Assembly (NCBI RefSeq): GCF_051020985.1 | Contig: NC_135001.1 | Coordinates: 22,933,896 to 22,997,895, forward strand | Reading direction: 5' to 3' | Source of the DNA: Nomia melanderi | Lineage: Eukaryota; Arthropoda; Insecta; Hymenoptera; Halictidae | Length of the DNA stretch: 64,000 nt | In this document: positions 1 to 14,100 of the stretch, piece after piece | How positions within the stretch are numbered: position 1 is the stretch's first letter | How the letters are laid out: the number at the start of each line of letters is the position of its first letter | Translations under genes and position numbers: made by a program | The notes under the pieces: model-generated | Told to the model about the DNA's origin: nothing | What the model saw: only the letters and a program-made list of their open reading frames with translations | Database searches by the model: none

Positions 1-1794
1 GTTTACGTTCGTTCCAAATCTTTTTTTGTACTTCGCAATTTGTCTCGAATACCTTTATATTTTACATCAAATAATTTATGTCCAGGTCTGGTACACATCT
101 CTGTTTCGGCAATGGCTATCTGGATGTGATCGGAAAATATCGGTACAGTAGTGGTATTTTGTATTTCGTTTACAAGCCTCCTCGGTCACAACACTTCTTT
201 CCTTTTTTTTTTTCTCTCTTGTGTACACCTCGAGCCGGGAATATCGACCGAGTAGAATAATAGAAGTCGATGTAAACATTCTTATCTTAGAGACACAGAC
301 CCGCGACAAATTTTAATTCGTAAGGCTGACAGAATTACCGACGTACACACGCGCTGCTTTGAAAATACACCAAGACACGAATAAAACGGATCTATAAATA
401 AAGCATGACGGAAATAAAATTAACTAAACACGAACGTTAACATTTTTGACATGCTTTTTAAATTGAAATTTATTCGTATAAACGGTATCGATAAACACCG
501 TGTATCGACTTTCTCGTTTTTGAAAACGTTTGGTTCTAGTTTCACGAATGCCAATCGAAAGACAATTAGTCGATACGAGTCTATGTAAATATTGAGCGAA
601 AGGTATCGTTTCCAAGGAACGTTCATTTTGAACGAAACGATTATTCTGAAATTTGACATTGTTTATATTTCAATATTGAATTTTTGCCGTCTGTATTTGA
701 ATATGGAGACGATTATATTCGCGGTATCTCGGAGAATCGAAAATGTATTTGGAGCAATATCAAAAGCGGGTCTGGAATGAAAGTTAAGATTGAAGTCCGT
801 ATCTATCGGGCGAAGAGAAAGTCGGAAAGTGGTCCGAAAATTCAAGATTACGGTGATAGAGGTAAATGGAAGAGGCCGGAGCTCGCGTTCCTCCACGTGT
901 GCACGCGTAACATATCGAATGAGATTGTTGTAAAAATTGAATCGTAAGCTAAAATGCTCTGAGTAAAAAAATAATTATATCCATTCTGCTGGTAAACTTA
1001 TCTATGACGCTGCGGGTTATATAATTATGTTTACAAATTTGTGATTGAAAATTTTAGGAAGGTACATTTATTTATAGCATACTGCAATGTTATAGAATAT
1101 TGCAATATTTATTTGTGAGACTTTTTTGAAATTTGCAGTGTTAGCGAGTTATTGTTTGAATATTATTATTTGATTGTAGGTGATGTAGCTATCTTTAGCT
1201 GCCATTTTGTTTTGTACGTCTTTGAACTGGTTCAATTAGTTTCCTTGGAAAAAGAAAGTAGGTAACTTTTATATTTGCCCAAGGTACGTTTTGTTGGTAC
1301 TATGCTTGATAAATCTTCAGTGGAATAACGAAAAATTTGAAGTCATTTGTGTAATATTATATATTGGCTATAATTGATTGATTTTCATTTCGTTCATACT
1401 ATGAATTTCGAAGAAGTGATTACAATTTCTAGAATTTCTTGATTTCAGGTGTTCAATCTTGTTTATAACAATTTCCTTTCATAACTGCTTCTTGGTTACA
1501 GGAAACAGTGTATTCTAATAATCGACGTTTCTGAACGGAATTTGAAACGAGTCAAGCAGAGTGATAAAGGAATACCTTCAATTGAATCAATAAAATCACT
1601 TTAAAAATAGTTTCGAATTTCAATTGGAATTGTTTTATCAACAAAAGCGCAATTGATATTCGTAGTTTCAACAAATCAATTCATATATTTCCAGTATTAG
1701 TTTTCCTTTCAATATTTTTATTTATCTGTATTTCGGAAATTCTATAGTTAATAATCACCATTGGACGAACTTTTAACTCCATTTTGGCAGAAAA

Positions 1795-2226
1795 GTTTCC
1801 AAATAACCATCAAACACTGTCACTATTGAAAATGATAGAATTAAATAATTAGCACTAATATAATTATTCCCAGGTGGAAATTCGTAGACGTAATTTTCAT
1901 ATTTCCCATGTTTTCCAAGGAAACTTGCAATTATCTCTCTATACAGGAATTAGGCAATAATATTTCATATTTTTCAACCGTCGTACATGTTAAACAAGAT
2001 TGAAGAACCACCAAATACTGCCACTATTGAAAATGATAGCTAATTAATGATAAATAATTGAAAATTAGCATCAATATAATTACTCCCAGATGGAAATTCG
2101 TAGACCTAGATTTTCATATTTCCCACGTTTTCCAAAGAAACTTGTAATTACCTCGCCATACAGGAATTAGGCAATAATATTTCATATTTTTCAACCGTCG
2201 TGCATGTTAAACAAGATTGAAGAACA
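1795..2226. repeat. Tandem direct duplication, two copies of about 201-218 bp
   Basis: Copy 1 (about 1795-2008) and copy 2 (about 2009-2226) share long matching blocks, including CACTATTGAAAATGATAG, GGAATTAGGCAATAATATTT and TTAAACAAGATTGAAGAAC. The offset is about 201 bp at the left end and 218 bp at the right end because copy 2 carries a short AT-rich insertion. No coding potential is visible. Confidence 0.85.
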
Positions 2227-2388
2227 CTCGGAACACAAAAGAAATGTTGCAATCGTATATAGGAATCAACCATGCGTTGAAACTATTCCTGAATGCGTGT
2301 GTTTCCCTTTGTACTCGTAAACTGACGTTCGAACAGTTCATTTCAATTGATTCCGAGAACGATTAAGTTTCAGCGGGCTCTCGGTGGC

Positions 2389-2420
2389 GAGCGCGCGCGC
2401 GCGCGCGGGCGCGGGGGGGA
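2389..2420. repeat. GC dinucleotide / G-rich microsatellite
   Basis: An alternating GC tract of about 18 bases is followed by a G-rich run in otherwise AT-rich DNA. It could form Z-DNA. No promoter or exon can be tied to it. Confidence 0.85.
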
Positions 2421-2895
2421 GGTACAAGTTGAAGGAAAAATTATTCTCTCCGGCATATAAAGAATACGCCTCCGTCTCTAGCGTACAATTAATACTTGAT
2501 ACATAAAAGTATGGAGGAATAATTAACAGGCCTCTCTCGTTCGTACTCGCCTGCTGCTTATATGCATGTTCTCATTCTTGTAGGCTTTTTATAAAATACC
2601 AGATTCAGCGAGGACTTTATTACCGCGTTCATTAAATTCAGAAACGGAATAAAAATTGTATCAATCTTAATTAAAGTTTTCGTTTTATTGTACTTTGTTT
2701 GTTCGGTGTGTGTACGCTATAAACGCGCACGAATCTCACCGTGGAATCGTAATTACGAGTATCGTTACCCATGACGTAAATTGTTTAATAAAAATGCGCA
2801 AACAACGTTACTCTCTCTCTGTATAACCGGCCTGAGACAACGCCGGTGATTAGGCAAATTTATTTTTCCTATACGAAAGTAACCCAAGGGAATAT

Positions 2896-3142
2896 ATTAT
2901 TTAACGTAATTGTACTCTCGAAATAAAGAATTCTTTCTATTGGATTCTGAAATACGCTGGGAAACTCTTAAACAGTTATCTCGCTTTTCGGTATAATTAT
3001 TATTATCATTATTATAATATTTTTATATATATAGTAAGGTAACTTAAACAGTTATCTTACTTTTTGGAATATATTGTTATTATCATTATTATAATATTTA
3101 TATATACATAATAATGATAATATATTCCGAAAAGTAAGATAA
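2896..3142. repeat. Duplicated block with AT-rich inverted repeat, copy 1
   Basis: Bases 2896-3030 are nearly identical to 3814-3942. Immediately downstream, 3051-3142 is an inverted repeat with arms of about 35 bp (left arm GTTATCTTAC..., right arm ...AAAGTAAGATAAC) around an AT spacer, so it could extrude a long hairpin. Confidence 0.8.
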
Positions 3143-3813
3143 CTTATATATATATGTAAATATTATAATGATGATAATAATATATATATATTATAGATAT
3201 ATAATTAATATATATATATCATAATTATATATCGTAACTGCGTTGGAACAATGCGAGCCAATTCATCGAACACGATTCACTGTTTAATAGAATTTCAACG
3301 TATAACTAAACAATTAATAACCGTTTTTATCGTACGACGGAAAAACAATAAGGAAGAATTTATTAGCCGGCGCATAACAGAGTCGATGCGAGCCAGTGAA
3401 TTAACTGGCAAATTGCAAATTTGCATTCGTATTACATGAAATTTTTGTTTGCCGTCGGATTCCATTTTGATCTCAATCTTCTCGGGATAGCGTACCGTAA
3501 TAGAATGTCTAGAGGCAGACTCAACAAATTTCGAATAGAATAATTCTAGAGTTACATCGAGACACACACGTTTATCGCCAAAATCTTTACAATTTATCCT
3601 TGAACGTGATTTACATAGTGTTATTTTAAGGTTTATATGGTATTTTTAAAAGAAATATACTCGGAACAGCCAAGTATTGCGGTAAGTTTGAGGCAAATGC
3701 ACAATTCAGCTGAATCTAATCGTGTAGTGTTATAAATTTGCATAACTTCTTATTCTTACAGGCCAATTTACGTATACCGTGTGTAATGATAATTAACAAG
3801 CCCAGTATATATT

Positions 3814-3989
3814 TATTTAACGTAATTGTACTCTCGAAATAAAGAATTCTTTCTATAGGATTCTGAAATACGCTGGGAAACTCTTAAACAGTTATCTCAC
3901 TTTTCGGTATATATTATTATTATCATTATTATAATATTTATATATATATATAATAATGATAATAATAATATATTCCGAAAAGTAAGATA
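3814..3989. repeat. Duplicated block with AT-rich inverted repeat, copy 2
   Basis: This is the second copy of the 2896-3030 block. It also runs into an inverted repeat (about 3894-3989) containing ATCTCACTTTTCGG on the left and CCGAAAAGTAAGAT on the right. It continues into AT microsatellite DNA to about 4180. Confidence 0.8.
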
Positions 3990-5822
3990 TATATATAAAT
4001 ATAAATATATATAAAATATATATATATAAATATTATATAATAAGATAACTTAAACAGTTCGCAGTATATTATTATTTTTATCATATTTATATTTATATAT
4101 ATAATATTTATATATATATATATATATTTATATATTATTATTGATAATAATATACGTTATAGATATATAATTTATATATATACTTTTCGGAATATATTCA
4201 AAATTTGAAGAAGTCAATTAAAGTCAATTTAATGAATTTCTTTTAAACGTATTTGCGTGTCCCATTGATACGTTCAATTTGCATAGAAATAATTGAACAT
4301 CCGTTTAAGAGTTGTATCAGATTTTTGGTGGCATTCCTAAGATTATCGTTACGCTGAATTCTGTTTGTTTGCTTTTCATTTTTCATAATCCACCTCGCGT
4401 GTGTATAATAGTTCAATGAAACTCTATATCGAAGATCTAGACATCCAATCTCTATCAGATCGTTCGTTAGCTGCTAACATGCGGTCTAATTTTATCTACA
4501 TCCAGAAGATTTAATCTTACTAAATGAAATTCAACCTCGATTTTTGTCTTTTTCTGCTCGCGCGGTGTCCGTACGTGCGTGGTATTCGAACAATCGTTAA
4601 ACTGTTATTTACAAGTTAATTTTTTGAACAGTATTTAATCCGTTAATAACGGAACGGAAGTCGACAACATTTTTTTGTTTGCGTCTCGCATGGAACGCGA
4701 CGCGCGTTACGTTTTTCGTAATATATTTACATTGAAAACTAGTAATGTTAATATGGGCAACAAATCAAGTTGAAAATTAGCATATCGCCAAGAATGACTT
4801 TCTAATATGAGCGTCTCGCAAGTAAAAATGTCGAATATTATTCTGTGGAAGCTTAATTGACTCTACAATTATTGTTTTACTATGCAGTAACTATTTGAAT
4901 ACTTGACGTTGAATAAAAAAATACGATTTGAAAGTCGGTTTGATATTTTTGAGAAAAGTTAATGATTTTACAATGTTAATGTCTAATGTTTTATCAGTGG
5001 ACTACAAATTTGACTTATATTTTTATAATCTAATTTCCAAAAGGTTAAAGTTTAAATACTGTCTTCTAGAAAACAAAAATATTTTTGCTGCTCCAACGTC
5101 ATCGTTTTCCTTCGTCCAACTTGCATACAAAATATTATTGCAGAATGGTTTTTAAAGTATAGGCAACGAGTATAAAGAAAACAGTTTCTGTGCATGATCG
5201 TTATTTCAAAGATATGCAAATAAACGTATGAACCACGGAATTTTCAAATCATATATTGTTGGAAAAAATATAATTCTACATTTCTGGTATATAGCTAATC
5301 GAATGCAAACATAATTTCATTCGAATAGCTGGTCAAGGAAAATAAAAGAAATTCCACGCTGATGTTTAAGCAATTAATCCGATTGAACATTTGTTCGAGT
5401 ATATCCGCTCATTTAGAAAGAGGTATTGCTTTTAAATCGTCTTTTCAATTCTCATGTTTATCCAATGAGGAACGAGGATAGTACTTGCTTCTCATTTTTT
5501 ATTCCTTTTTTGCAACTCTTCTCGTAAAGCGAAAAGAAGTATCTTTTAATTGACATCGACGCTAATATTCTTAATGTGGTAACCAAATTCAAAATTACAC
5601 TTTCTTCACGAATTATTAGAGATCTTAATTTTTGAACACTTGATAGCAGAATAATTTTAAAACAAAAGTTACTCATTCAAAAGCATCAAAGTAAAAAATA
5701 TTTAAAATGAGGTCTATTTTTGATATATTTTTTTCTTTTATCTTTTTCTATGAGGTCTATTTTTTATCTATTTTTTAATAAAATATCGAAGAACATAAAG
5801 TATTCGTAACAAATGTCTGGGA

Positions 5823-5890
5823 AAATCATTTTAAAAAATTAACTCTGTCAACGTGGAAAAATCTTTTTAAAAATTAACTCTGTCAACGTG
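5823..5890. repeat. 35-bp tandem duplication
   Basis: Two adjacent near-identical copies contain TTAACTCTGTCAACGTGG. The duplication is short and no function is visible. Confidence 0.8.
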
Positions 5891-8075
5891 GAAAAATCTC
5901 ATTAATTTTGATTCTCATATTCTATGTACACGTGACTCATTCGTTTTATAAATATTAATAGTGACGTAGCTGAGTACGATTGTTTCAAATATTTCTCGAT
6001 TGTTCAATAGAGTTTATTTAAGTACAACTTGACGTTACGTACGAAGAGTAGCAGATTTATTCCCGCTTTATTTGAACAAGTTCATAAATTGTAAGTAGGC
6101 AGGGATCTATTCGAAAAGTGTTTAGCATATACACGAAGTGTAAATCTACATACGCATATTTAAACGAAGCGGCGGCATATTGGTGCATGTCCACATGCGA
6201 ACTCTTAAATATCTCGAAAGGGGAAAAACAGTGTCTTATTTCAGTGAAAGAAAGCAGGTCACATAATTCTTTTTCAAGTACTCTATTTCGAAACAAAGGG
6301 AGGGTCACCTATATGACTCATGTAAATAGACTGTAGATTTTTTCACATTTATAGCGTTCGCCATTATTCGAAATACAATAGAATGTTATAACGAAGATTT
6401 CATTAAATTCCTCCGGCATTCTTCGTTTTTCCGAGGTATATTATTTATATTAGGAGATATTATTTATATCGCGAATAAATATTCGTTATTCAAATTTCGT
6501 TGTTAAAGCGACAGAGAAAAATCCGTCTCGATCACAAACTTTGTAATTAGACTTTTCTTCGGGGAATTCCGCATAATGGAAAACGAGATAAAAAGTTTAT
6601 TAACACTTTCGTTTTATTATAGGCAATTGTATGCGCTATGAAGCCATAAAATTCGCAGTCTACTTATAACCCCTGCATTTTATATGTACACCTGTCGATG
6701 AAAGTTAAGAAACAGCAATTAATCAAGGATCCCGCGGTATAAGGGTCTCTTGTAATTGGTAATTTAACCGGATAGGACATTCCTTAAAAATCACCTGGTT
6801 ACAGTAGATTGTCTTTTTTTTCGTTTAAGACTCCGTTTTTGTAAAATTAATTTTTGTCGAGTACGCTTAACTGTTTTCGAAGGAAATTAAACATCGGGTG
6901 TACAGTTGGCGTATTATTATTTAGCATGAAATATCGAGTTTAAAAAATGCAGAATACAATTTCTTCGAGTCCTACTTTTCGAGAAAAATTGGGTTCAAAG
7001 ATACGTCGGCGGTCGACGCTGTTGCCTGACACATTTTCAAACCGGATTTTCTCGAAAACGAGGTTTCGAACGAGCGTTATTCTACATTTTTGATTTACTC
7101 TGTCGTGTAGGATACAATCCCGTGCAACGTACGGTTAATTTCGAAACGTGCCAGTGGATAATTTTCAATTTTTATCTTAAAAACGAAAACTTATACTTTC
7201 GACTATTTCCATATAGAATCTTTCCTCCTAATTATATTCCCCTTCATTAAATGTTTAAACGATACGAAAATGTAGCTGTACCACTTTGAAAAGTCACCCG
7301 TTATTCGCAGCTTGTCTCAAATATAATGAAAGTCGTATCAAATGATCCGAAAAATATTACACTATCGATATAAATTATCTGCAAATTATAAACTATCATC
7401 CTGATAGAGTTAATTACGTGTAAATCGCTTATTAAAAGTTTTCCTTAACTTTTCAATATAAAAGGGAAATTCTTGGGAACTTGCACAAAGAAAAATGGAA
7501 AAGGGAAAATAAGTTCTCGAACTTGGGTATTTCGAAAATTCCCGTTGATTTCTGTGGAATATTACAAGCGTGTGAAGTATTTTAATAGGTAATCTGTTTC
7601 CAGTAGTTCAGATGTTCAAAAGGTTAATACGCGATTAACCTTTAAGATTAATGTTTTCTATAATTCTGTTCTCCGTACATCTTGAGAATATCGGCGTGGA
7701 CGAACGAAAAATTGGTGGAACGAAAATGATGGCTTTTCGTTCTCGGCGGTCAGAAATACAGTCGGTAACACGAACCTAACGAGATTTTGCTTACCGAGCC
7801 ACTTTAAAAGACTCCAAAAGGAAGTCGTTAACGGTTGCTTTGATTTATTTGCGTGTGATACCGAACACGATGTAGTAAGACGATGATACATAACGAAATA
7901 TAATAATCGGTGAAGTTGGTGGAAGGAATAAGAGAAAGAGAAAAAAAAAAAATAATAGAAACCTGATAAAATCGGATAGTTTATAGGCGATTATACTGGG
8001 TTGAACTGAAAGAAACGAACGAACCGGTGGATATATCGTTCTCGACGCGTTCCGTGATACTCAGGCATATTAATA

Positions 8076-8138
8076 ATGGCGACTCGTGTCTCTTCGATTG
8101 CAGCACCAACTACAACAGCTAACGCAGCAACAAAATAA
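8076..8138 (+). other. Possible upstream ORF ahead of Dsp1
   Basis: If transcription reads through 8076 without splicing at 8103, an ATG at 8076 opens a 20-codon frame ending in TAA at 8136-8138. It is out of frame with Dsp1 and rich in Ala and Thr. It ends before the in-frame Dsp1 ATG at 8182, so it could act as a uORF. If the acceptor at 8102-8103 is used, it is not in the mRNA. Confidence 0.3.
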
Positions 8139-11100
8139 TCTTCAGCAGAATAACGCTCAAGGCTTACAACAGCGAGACAATATGCCGAGGGGAAAGGACT
8201 CGAAGCCTAGGGGACGGATGACAGCATACGCGTTCTTCGTGCAGACATGTCGTCAGGAGCACAAAAAGAAACATCCCGAAGAGAAGATCGTTTTCCGAGA
8301 GTTCTCCAAAAAGTGTGCAATGAGGTGGAAGGTAAGGAATCAGTGTTGCTTCGTAAGTACCGCAAAACCTTTATCCTTGGCAGTCCTGTTTCGAGTCAGA
8401 CTCGACGTTCTATTCTATTGCAATCTCTACCTGTTTTAACAATTTTTTCTGTATTTATTTGTAGCATCACAATTGTACCATTTAACAAAACTATCGAGCA
8501 GTTCAGCTGACTTTTGAAAATTTCGCTCCAAGAGTGCATCTGTTCAAACTTTAATTGATTTACAATTGAATTTTCATAGTGCTAAATGAATTTCTTTAAT
8601 AATTTCGCAGAGAAACATTTGTCACCTTTCTAATAATTGCAAAAAGAAGACATCAGGCATGAGTCATTTGACCCCTCTGGTAGTTTTAGCGTTAACAATT
8701 TTTTCTGTATTTATTTGTAGTACAATTGCACCATTTAACCAGTTAACTGTGGAATTTAGTTGGAAAAACCTCTCATGCTGCGGGCAATATAATAAGAAAA
8801 TGGAGCGTGTATTCATCGAACGCAGGACATTTGCAAGTCAATCAAATAGTGATTACATGTTTATGTGAAAAAATAAAGAATCGCTGAAAGAATTGGTATC
8901 GTGTCAAGCTTCACGATGACGTGTAGACTCGTCGAACAGTTAACTGGTTAAAGGTAACGTGTCAATGACTTCCAAATATTATTGATGAATAATTATGAAT
9001 GAACTAATCGACGTGGACCTCAAAGTGAGAAACCAAGAGCACTTCGGACCAAAACCTTAATCGTAGAATCTCCAATTTGTCTAATTATCCAGGAGGGGAA
9101 CAACGATTCTTTAACACTAGATTTAGGACACCCGTTAGTTGAACACTGAATTTGATAAACATTGTGTACTAATTTTAGTGGATGCGGATTCATGCAAATG
9201 TTTTGCTGTTCTCCATTTTTCAAGTTCTGATGTATGAACGGACATCTGTTTTTCTGGCAACGCAATGAAATGTATAATGATGGTAAATCTAGTGTTAAAT
9301 GATTCAGTATGTTTGGAAAGCACACTCTTGTTGATATATTTGGATTAATTCTTGGATTCCTTATGGTATAACGATGAATGAGATTTATGGTGATTATATA
9401 AATTATAATTTAAACTGTGTCTCATAGTTTATGTGAAATATAAAGTTTCGGTTTCAAATGTGCATTTACAATGAACAGAATATTTCTGGATGTTAGGGAA
9501 AATTATTAATAGCAAAATAAGTCTGTATAGTTGAGAAAAATCTTGCATTGCAAAGAGTTAATACTGGAACGTAAAATGAAGTAAATTAAAAAGTTTGAGA
9601 AATAAAAGATCATTAAAGCTCCTTCAAATTCTTGTCCAAAATTATGTTTTGAGTCTGTAAAAAATATATGCAATGAGTATTACTGTTCATCTTATAAATT
9701 GTGGTAGTGAAATTACATTTTCTCATCTGTATATTAGAACAATGAATTTTAAAGCAGGGTAATGGAGGGAAAGTTTTAAGTTGTAAGTGTAAATAGTGCT
9801 CGTTAAACGGAGAAGAAGCGTTTCAACAAACACATGTCCAAAAAATAATATTTTCCAAGATATGAATATTTTTTGTTTCAGTTAAAGCGAGAATAGATTC
9901 TATTCACCACGAGAGCTATTCTGTAGGATAAAAACATTGGATTATCACTCTGCTAATTCTTTTTGTGATTACAGAAAGTTTTCCATATATCCTTCACCTG
10001 TTTTCACACATATTTCACATATTCGTACGAGAGGATTGCGCGCTCTCTCAAAAATTCCTGTCAGTATTCTGTCTGTTTCACGCGTATTTCACTTTTTTCA
10101 CGTAATTTATCGACTTCATTGATCGTTGATTAGAAGGACGTGTAATTGACATTTCTCTGGCGATGGATAAGATAATACTTTATTATGATACATGCGCATG
10201 CAGTGTAAGAGAGACAGATTAATGATTTGTTTTCTTCTGTCAGAATCAAAGGCAAACAAATTTCCTCGCTTTAATTGAAACGAAGAATTATTTATACCTG
10301 TGCAAATATTGATTTTTCGATTCGTGCTTATTAAGACTTGTTTCTTTCGTTTGACGGTTTACTAATAACTTTCAGCATTTCGAACGTCTAATCATTTTTG
10401 TGTATTCAGAGGATCGATGGGAGAGAATGACTTGTTTTTAACAAGGCAAATGCAAGTGTACGATACAGGAATATTTTTTATGGTAATGTGCTAAACCAGA
10501 ACTAGTGAATGTTACATTACCATTCATTAATAAATATATTGTTTATGAAGTCAGCAAACGTCTATAATTTGGATAGAATTTTAAACAATTTCAAAGGAAA
10601 AGGAAGACTGTAATTTCGTTGTTAATCATTCATCTTATTTTGGTTTGTAAGACTCTTTAAAATATCTATATTCTACATAAAAATATAGTTTTCTTGGTTC
10701 ATTTTTCTCAGTCAAATTTATTCAATAATTTTGCTATATTTTCAACAGAAAAAATATTGTATAGTATTAATGTACGTTTGGAAATATTCTGAGTTTTCAT
10801 TTTCTTTTCTTTTACATTGTTATGAGTACACACTAGTGACTGTTAAGCGAAGCAATTCAACCTTATTATCGTACATAGCACATAAAAGTTATCAACTTTT
10901 TTCTATTTTTGCTGAGCAAGAAACCTGACGAATAAAAAACATAATTACACAGTATTTGCTTATCTGTTTGATCTCTTACTGCAAGTCAATATACAATTAT
11001 CTATTGAATAGTAATCTAAAACAGTTTCAGAGTTTTCCAGTGAGAATAGGAATAATAAATTTATCAACACGAGTTTGAAGTTACTTAAGAGAAGTTAGAA

Positions 11101-14100
11101 GACAAGTTCATTGTACTTTTACATTTATATTCAGAAAGATTATAAAAATGTATAAAAATATACAATAAAATTCCAAACGTTAACTAATAGGTAGCCTGCA
11201 AAAACTTATAACTGCGTAAAACTTAGCAATTTCTTCACATATTTATTACGTTCGTCTTCAATTTAGCTTTTGTTGCATTGCATTGATTTATAATTATTCA
11301 AAGATCCACTCGTTGAAAACTTTATCGTTATTGTATCATGTTTAATTCGAGATCAATCATTTCTACAATTAAATTATTTCTCTTTATATAATTGTGTTTC
11401 AAGTACACAATTGCTTTGACTGTGTCACGATTCATCCACTCTTTGTTCCAAGAGGGAATTAACCCCTTAACGCACAGTTCTTTGAAAAAAACCGGCCAAA
11501 AAGAATCAATTTTGATATACTGCGCTTTTGTTCCATGGACAAAGGCTATATTTTATTCTTGAATAAATAAGCGTTATAGCTTACAATCCCATGTAAATGA
11601 TAAATATCAATAAAACGATTTTCTTTCTTTGCTTTCACATTGTTATTTTCGCAGTTTGGCCTGTTTAGCGCGCTCGAATTAACTCGAGCGTACAAGTTAA
11701 GGGGTTAATAACTATAATTTTTTGTAAATTGCAAATATGCGAATTTGCATATACGTCTGCAATCTAGCGATAAGCAGTCGCACAACAGATGCGCGTATGT
11801 CACGAGGGATGGGACAGTTGAAAAAGAAAACGTCAGACATATTTTTCGGCGAAAGAACTTGGAAATGCGAAACAACGTCATTATGAACAGGTGCCACACT
11901 AACATCTGGCCATCCTACTCCTCGAAAAAGGGTGGGAGACACTTTCTGCCGCGCACTTTTCTTATGGACTTCAGGCCACATGGTCCTTCGAAGGATTAAA
12001 GGCGTTGACCTTCCGGTTATCGTGGCGAAATGTTAGCATGAGCAGCTGCAAACTTTTAGCCCGACCTTTCGTGAAATGTTTCCATGGCAGATGGAACTTT
12101 TCGGATCAAGTTTTCCGAAAATAATGCCAGCCGTTTGGAAAACGAAATATTACAGTTTGTCTAACGCTATATAACGTGTCTCAAAATAATTTTACAATAT
12201 TTTATTTGTTAGTAGGATTTCCAAGCTTTTTCATTTTCAAGTAAAAGAAAGGAAACTATGCGAAGTAATAAAGTCTTTGTTTCTTTGGCTTTGACTGTAT
12301 TTTTATTCAATTTATTATTTTTCAATGGAAGAGTATGGGGTAATGATTTATTCATTTGTTTTAGAATGTTGAAACTTGTTTATAGAGAATGAAAATAGAG
12401 CAAGGAAAATTATCTAAATTATATGTGTAAATCTAAGGTACACTCACATGTATTGTAATAATGGGTTCTTTCCATGAATCAAATATGTTTGATTAAAGTC
12501 ATAATAAGGGAAATGATTTATTCATTTGTTTTTGAATGATGTTGAAACTTATTTATAGAAATTGGAAATAGAGCCAGGAAAATTATCTAAATTATATATA
12601 TAAATCTAAGATACACTCACATGTATTGTAATAATGGGTTTCCATGAATCAAATATGTTTGATTAAAACCATAAGGGAATATTTTGCCAATCTCCATACA
12701 GGAAGTTTACACAAGAAAAAGTACAATAAGAATAGCTTTTCGCCTTATTATACACAGATGATGATTACAGATGATGTCAATATAAATTTCATGCATTAGG
12801 TGAAGTATGATCTTATTTAAGGAGTAGTTTACAAAAGGAACATACAGAGTTGATTATATGTACTCAGTTCAGATTGATATCATAGTAATTATCCTACAGT
12901 TTTTCATGTAAATTCGATGGTTTGTAAATTGACTCACAAAGGTACGCATTAATCAAACAGTCTGTTTCTATATTAGTCTTATCATGATTGTGTCTTCTAT
13001 GGAGTTGTCTTTACAGCATAGTATATAATTGGTTTAATGTTGATGTGTTATGGTAAAAAAATATATCTCAATGAGATATTTACCTTGCTTGAAATCTAAT
13101 AGCTTTTTTCAATACAGCACAAAAGAAAGGAACTTAATTCAGTTCCTGTAGATTTCTCTATAAAAATCCCTATTTCCATAAACGTTTACAGTTTAAATTT
13201 TACATATGCATACAATCTATAGTCTAGTAATAATAATATGTATAGGCTATCTGAAAATGACCTGTGTTGTTTTAAAAACGTTTTGAAGAAAATTGAGGAA
13301 CAGCTAATTTTCTATCAAAATAGTTTTGTGTTTTTGTAAAATACTGATGAACTTCCATGCATTTTCAGATTCGTTTTCAATTCGTTTTCAATTCGTTTTC
13401 AATTCGTTTTCGTCTCCTGATCTCCTCGACTTATTCCATGAAAACCAACCCCGCTTTTGTTTATTATAAATCCACTACCACGCCTCCAGTTTCCAATATC
13501 CAACGATAATCAATTTTATAAGCAATCATGGCATAATAGAGATGGTAAAAATACACTTGTATTCTATTGATACTTATGACACAAGACAAGGATTACGTAA
13601 TATTGTTTACTTAAAAATACAAAGGTTAAATGATAAAAGGATATATTATGTGAAAACATACAATAGAATAGTGCATGTGTGTGCTTATGTAATATACATT
13701 ATTGATGAATATAATATTTTATATAATGTGAACACTGAAAAATAGAAAGTACGATTAATTGTTTGTTAATAATCATTAGGAATGATTAGTGAATATTATT
13801 TATTATGAAGCTAATAATTTTTGTACGTGTGTGTGCCTGTGATTTTAGACTATGTCGGATAAAGAGAAAAAGCGTTTCCATGAAATGGCAGAAAAAGACA
13901 AGAAGAGATATGATGCGGAAATGCAGAATTACACACCACCTAAAGGCGAAAGTAAAGGCAGAGGCAAAAAACGCAAACACATCAAAGATCACAATGCTCC
14001 CAAGAGGTCATTGTAAGTATACGATCAAACATGAAATATTAGTAACGGTATAATAGAATATAGTACGCTTAAAATGGAAAGTTGACCATCGTTTGAGTCT

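Larger units (their letters stand above)
1..8075. other. Intergenic or far-upstream region without recognisable exons
   Basis: I see no supported coding exon, tRNA or rRNA here. All open frames are under 95 codons, lack family similarity and are not bounded by convincing splice sites. The stretch holds a direct duplication near 1795-2226, a GC dinucleotide run at 2389-2420, a duplicated block at 2896-3030 and 3814-3942 next to AT-rich inverted repeats, and a 35-bp duplication at 5823-5890. A distant 5' non-coding exon of Dsp1 could lie here, but I cannot place one. Confidence 0.6.
8332..13848 (+). other. Dsp1 intron 1 (5.5 kb)
   Basis: The donor is GTAAGG at 8332 and the acceptor TTTTAG at 13843-13848. 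The intron contains at least three TTAA-bounded inverted-repeat elements (8739-8947, 9115-9294, 11463-11704), a 170-bp tandem duplication (12341-12674) and an 11-bp tandem repeat (13369-13412). No additional exon is supported. Confidence 0.75.
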
